Shown: positions 13,633 to 16,309 of the stretch, piece by piece
How the letters are laid out: every line of letters begins with the position of its first letter
How positions within the stretch are numbered: the stretch's first letter is position 1
The notes under the pieces: model-generated
What the model was told of the DNA's origin: nothing
Databases searched by the model: none
The model's input: the letters and a program-made list of their open reading frames with translations, nothing else
Translations under genes and position numbers: made by a program
NCBI GenBank assembly: GCA_003575245.1
Contig: NMQN01000331.1
Coordinates: 1-16,309, forward strand
Direction: 5' to 3'
DNA length: 16,309 nucleotides
From: Candidatus Atribacteria bacterium 1244-E10-H5-B2
GTDB taxonomy: Bacteria; Atribacterota; JS1; SB-45; 34-128

Positions 13633-13926
13633 TTATTCTATAAACTTATCTTTTATTTCTCCGAATTCTATTCCTTTATCAATTACAAAATCTCTAACTA
13701 AAATTGATTTATCTTCGGGTACTTTAAAACCGGTAACCTCTTCAAATTTTTCTTCCATTGCCTCCCTATCTAGTAATTCCTGAACTGTCCCAAAAGGGCA
13801 AATCCAACTACAAAAGAGAGGAACTTTCTTTCATAAAAATGTTTCTGCAAGGTCGTTAGTGTAAACTTTAGTAGGGTAGTTAAATAAAAAGAAAGATGCT
13901 ACTTTTTTATATCCTTTTTCTCTTTC
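13633..13926 (-). pseudogene. Remnant of a 4Fe-4S membrane-type (NapH/Fer4_5-like) protein with in-frame TGA
   Basis: In one minus-strand frame, 13830 down to 13633 encodes 65 residues beginning KKVPLFCSWICPFGTVQELL and ending KDKFIE before a TAA. The CxxxCPxGxxQELL motif is characteristic of NapH/CcoG-type polyferredoxin domains. Upstream in the same frame, YTNDLAETFL leads into a TGA (13831-13833) where a glycine codon GGA would give a smooth LGKKVP; the frame then runs back to a TAA at 13927 without a start codon. No second cysteine motif or transmembrane region remains. It is best explained as a decayed gene. UGA recoding is an unlikely alternative. Confidence 0.62.
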
Positions 13927-14208
13927 TTAACTCGATACTCAATACTAATTTTCCTATCCGCTATTACTATGCGCCAACCCGCACTTATAACACACATCTT
14001 ATCTTCTTCACTATATACTATATTTGCAGGCTTGACAAAAATAAAACCATCAATTATAATATTTCGTATCCTAAATATTTGCATAATAAATATATTAATA
14101 CAAAATAATTTTTAAGCACTTTCTATGATTATGCTTTTAATGTATTATATACGCTTTTTATATTATATAAAATAAATCTAAGTTTATCAAAGAGGAGGAA
14201 ATATAATT
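13927..14208. other. AT-rich intergenic region upstream of marR
   Basis: This stretch has no convincing gene. A direct repeat TATTATATA occurs at 14143-14151 and 14161-14169 (18-bp period), within the region expected to hold the marR promoter, so one copy may serve as a -10 and both could belong to an operator. A 61-codon minus-strand frame (13899-14084) lacks a ribosome-binding site and looks like chance. Confidence 0.45.
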
Positions 14209-14664
14209 ATGTCTAAACCTAAATTTGATAGCATTTCGAAAATAATTAATCTTACCAGAAATTTTAACAAATCCATGAGACACAAATTTCATCATTCTAT
14301 ACATGATTCGGGATTCACCCTTCCTCAGCTTTCAGTAATATCGATGCTGGAAAAACATGGAGAGCAGAAGGTAAGTGAATTAAGTTTGAAAATGGGATTA
14401 TCTGATAGCACTGTATCGGGAATTCTGGACAGGCTCGAACAAAAAGATATTATAAAACGTGAGCGCACTAAAGATGACCGAAGAGTGGTAAAAATATCTT
14501 TAACCGGGAAGAGCAAAGAATTCTGCAATGATTTTCGCCGGAAAAGAGAAGAATATTTTACCCAGCTGCTAAAAAGTCTTTCTGAACAGGAGATAAAAGA
14601 TATAATCAAAGGCCTGGAAATTCTTAATCATGTACTCGCTAATGACGAACACCACATACAATAA
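14209..14664 (+). CDS. MarR family transcriptional regulator
   Basis: A 151-residue protein with the MarR winged-helix layout: an N-terminal dimerisation helix (7-33), a helix-turn-helix at about 38-80 (FTLPQLSVISMLEKHG, KVSELSLKMGLSDSTVSGIL), and a wing with the conserved D-x-R (KDDRRVVKISLT, 88-99), then two C-terminal helices. Such proteins repress drug efflux or stress genes until a ligand binds. A MATE pump gene follows 66 bp downstream on the same strand, the usual target arrangement. AGGAGG is ten bases before the ATG. The effector cannot be predicted; E50, H49 and C106 are possible sensory residues but this is not shown. Confidence 0.93.
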   Translation: MSKPKFDSISKIINLTRNFNKSMRHKFHHSIHDSGFTLPQLSVISMLEKHGEQKVSELSLKMGLSDSTVSGILDRLEQKDIIKRERTKDDRRVVKISLTGKSKEFCNDFRRKREEYFTQLLKSLSEQEIKDIIKGLEILNHVLANDEHHIQ

Positions 14665-14673
14665 ATAAATATT

Positions 14674-14713
14674 AAATTACCACGTCTAAAGCGATGTCTT
14701 TAAAGAAAAAAAT
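14674..14713. repeat. Hairpin plus A-tract element, copy 2
   Basis: A relative of the element at 12059-12100: AAATTACCAC, CTAA, CTTT and the A-rich tail are shared, but the stem is weaker (ACGTC/GATGT with one G-U). It lies between marR and the MATE gene, so it could modulate readthrough or translation of the pump. Confidence 0.45.
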
Positions 14714-14730
14714 GTAATAGGAGATAATTC

Positions 14731-16050
14731 ATGAAACAGTTAACTGCCAGATTGGGAGAAGAAAGAATAAGTAAACTTTTAGTAAATTTATCTTTACCAG
14801 CAACTATCGGTATGATGGTAACCGCATTGTATAATCTCGTTGATACTATCTTTGTAGGAAGAGGTGTAGGTGCTATCGCCATCGGCGGATTAACCATTGC
14901 CTTTCCTATTCAGATGGTTATAATGGCTTTTGCCCAGATGATAGGAATCGGAGCGGCTTCCGCCATATCCAGAAGTCTGGGAGCAAAAGATATAGAAAAA
15001 GCAGATTACGTTGCCGGCAATTCCTTTTTGTGTGTAATTGTCTTAAGCTCAACAATAGCTGCCATCGGTCTTATTTTTACCGAACCCATGTTAAGGCTCT
15101 TTGGTTCAACGGAAACTATCTTGCCTTATGCTAAAGATTATATAACCATAATACTCTGGGGCAGTATTTTCTTTTCCTTTGCCATGTCTTCTAATAACCT
15201 AATTAGAGCAGAAGGTAACGCCAAAGTAGCTATGGCCACAATGCTCATCGGTGCAATATTGAATATGATCTTAGACCCCATCTTTATATTTATTTTAAAG
15301 ATGGGGATTAAAGGCGCTGCCCTGGCAACTATTATTTCTCAATTTATCTCTTTTCTCTATATATTAAAATATTTATACAGTGGTAAAAGTTCATTAAAAA
15401 TAAAACTGCACCACCTGAGACCCAGGATGTATATCATAACCGAAATATTTACGGTAGGATTTGCCGCTTTCGCCAGAATGGTTACCGGAAGTATTGTTGC
15501 TATCATTGTAAATAACTCTATCATCGGCATCCTCCATCGGGTTATCATGTTCCTGTTTATGCCCTTATTTGGAGTGGTACAAGGAATGCAGCCCATAGTA
15601 GGATTTAATTACGGAGCGAAAAAATTTGATAGAGTAAAAGAGGCTATTAAATTATCACTTATTATTACTACCGTTATTGCCACTTTTGGCTGGTTAATAG
15701 CAGAACTGTTCCCCTTTGCCATCATAAGCGTATTCACCCGGAACGCAGAAATAATAGAAAAAGGCTCCACCATAATGAGGATAATTCTCTCTATGATTCC
15801 GGTAATCGGCATACAGATAGTCGGTGCTGCCCTATTTCAGTCTCTGGGGAAAGCATTTCCTTCGTTAATATTATCTTTACTCAGACAGGTTTTATTATTT
15901 ATCCCTTTAGTTATCATACTTCCACGGGTTCTTGGTCTTGGACTTTTGGGTATCTGGATTGCCTATCCTGCTGCTGATATTTTATCGGTAATTCTCACCA
16001 CTTTGTTTTTAAGAAGTGAATTAAAAAAGATGAGCTTAAGCTTGTGGTAA
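14731..16050 (+). CDS. MATE family efflux transporter, possibly with an internal deletion
   Basis: A 439-residue integral membrane protein of the MATE family, which exports drugs or metabolites using Na+ or H+ gradients. Typical sequences are SLPATIGMMVTALYNLVDTI (21-40), GGLTIAFPI (52-60), GNSFLCVIVL, NNLIRAEGNAKVAM (155-168), LDPIFIF (181-187) and FMPLFGVVQGMQPIVGFNYG (276-295). Family members are usually about 445-455 residues. After VNN (260-262) the sequence goes straight to SIIGILHRVIMFLF, where related proteins usually have a further 12-15 residues of loop and TM8 start (a GG-D-AI-type stretch), so a small in-frame deletion is likely. Start ATG has AGGAGA six bases upstream. It follows marR and is probably under its control. 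Confidence 0.93.
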   Translation: MKQLTARLGEERISKLLVNLSLPATIGMMVTALYNLVDTIFVGRGVGAIAIGGLTIAFPIQMVIMAFAQMIGIGAASAISRSLGAKDIEKADYVAGNSFLCVIVLSSTIAAIGLIFTEPMLRLFGSTETILPYAKDYITIILWGSIFFSFAMSSNNLIRAEGNAKVAMATMLIGAILNMILDPIFIFILKMGIKGAALATIISQFISFLYILKYLYSGKSSLKIKLHHLRPRMYIITEIFTVGFAAFARMVTGSIVAIIVNNSIIGILHRVIMFLFMPLFGVVQGMQPIVGFNYGAKKFDRVKEAIKLSLIITTVIATFGWLIAELFPFAIISVFTRNAEIIEKGSTIMRIILSMIPVIGIQIVGAALFQSLGKAFPSLILSLLRQVLLFIPLVIILPRVLGLGLLGIWIAYPAADILSVILTTLFLRSELKKMSLSLW

Positions 16051-16080
16051 GATGTGCCAGGTCATCCTCTGATGTAAATA

Positions 16081-16132
16081 AGAAACCTGCCAGAGAACCG
16101 TCCCCTGGTAGGTTGTCCCCTGGTAGGTTTCT
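16081..16132. repeat. REP-like hairpin with a duplicated 15-bp right arm
   Basis: AGAAACCTGCCAG (16081-16093) pairs with CTGGTAGGTTTCT (16120-16132), one G-U. Between them the unit GTCCCCTGGTAGGTT occurs twice in tandem (16100-16114 and 16115-16129), so the left arm can also pair with the first copy. The loop core AGAACCGTCCCC is the reverse complement of the core at 1074, 3545 and 6217. It separates the convergent MATE and membrane-protein genes and may terminate both. A fainter relative, TGCCAGGTCATCCTCTGA, lies at 16055-16072. Confidence 0.75.
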
Positions 16133-16137
16133 GAATT

Positions 16138-16309
16138 TTACTCAAGAGTTTTATTATCCTTTAACCATTTTAGTAAAGTTAAATAAGAAGTAAAAATTGT
16201 GGTCAACAACTGTAAGAATGGAGAGATGAATATCATAAGGAACAGCCAACCAATAAAGCTTAACTTTGGCTCATAAAGAATGAAGGGGATCCCAAAATTC
16301 ACAAAATCC
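16138..16309 (-). CDS. C-terminus of an unidentified membrane protein, cut by window edge
   Basis: The minus strand carries 56 open codons from the right edge to a TAA at 16138-16140. The peptide has two likely membrane-facing stretches, SFIGWLFLMIFISPFLQLL and TIFTSYLTLLKWL, followed by KDNKTLE at the end. The pattern of an internal proline in a hydrophobic run near the C-terminus recalls YciC/DUF-type poly-TM proteins, but this is too little to assign a family. The reading frame, composition and position next to a terminator-like hairpin support a real gene. Confidence 0.6.
   Translation of the reverse strand, partial: DFVNFGIPFILYEPKLSFIGWLFLMIFISPFLQLLTTIFTSYLTLLKWLKDNKTLE

Noticed and set aside
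13439..13783. 114-codon plus-strand frame opposite pyruvate kinase's start
   Set aside because: It is a shadow of the pyk gene and of the ferredoxin remnant on the other strand; it has no ribosome-binding site and a low-complexity composition.
13899..14084. 61-codon minus-strand frame beginning MQIFRIRNII
   Set aside because: No Shine-Dalgarno sequence before its ATG, and it overlaps the ferredoxin remnant in another frame. Its DNA contains degenerate ATAG/ATTGAG-type repeats, so chance is the simpler explanation.

Overview
The window looks like chromosomal DNA of a low-GC anaerobic bacterium. It is AT-rich by eye, Shine-Dalgarno sites are strong (AGGAGG/GGTGG types), GTG and TTG starts are used, and there are ferredoxin-type proteins and a YtrA-type GntR/ABC operon. 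The genes fit Clostridia-like Firmicutes or an uncultured low-GC lineage such as Atribacterota, but nothing here fixes the taxon. I see no rRNA, tRNA, CRISPR array, phage module or intact transposase gene.

Positions 1-8080 are all on the minus strand: a partial histidine phosphatase, an HD-domain phosphohydrolase, a DUF362 protein with two 4Fe-4S motifs, an exported DUF2330 protein, NagA (GlcNAc-6-P deacetylase) coupled to a GrpB-family protein, two different SAM methyltransferases, and an exported protein with a GATase-like domain and two small beta repeats. A 446-bp AT-rich gap holds the promoter and operator of a plus-strand operon (8527-10330): YtrA-family repressor, ABC ATPase, membrane permease. 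Minus-strand genes resume at 10418 with two small membrane proteins around a YbjQ-family protein, then a CGGC-domain protein and pyruvate kinase. The far right has a plus-strand MarR regulator followed by a MATE efflux pump, then the C-terminus of an unidentified membrane protein on the minus strand.

The metabolic genes are ordinary housekeeping or accessory functions: amino-sugar catabolism (NagA), glycolysis (Pyk), two regulator-transporter pairs (GntR-ABC, MarR-MATE) and several poorly characterised families (DUF362, DUF2330, YbjQ, CGGC). I found no convincing new multigene defence or biosynthetic system.

The unusual content lies between the genes. At least five hairpins share a loop core related to GGGGACGGTCCT but have different, self-complementary stems. 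There is also a near-perfect 41-bp palindrome overlapping a stop codon, a 15-bp perfect inverted repeat, a 79-bp MITE-like element, and a pair of related hairpin/A-tract elements. Two gene remnants are buried in gaps: the 3' end of a methyltransferase paralogue (10336-10384) and a ferredoxin-type fragment with an in-frame TGA upstream of pyruvate kinase (13633-13926). The MATE pump also appears to lack about a dozen residues between TM7 and TM8.
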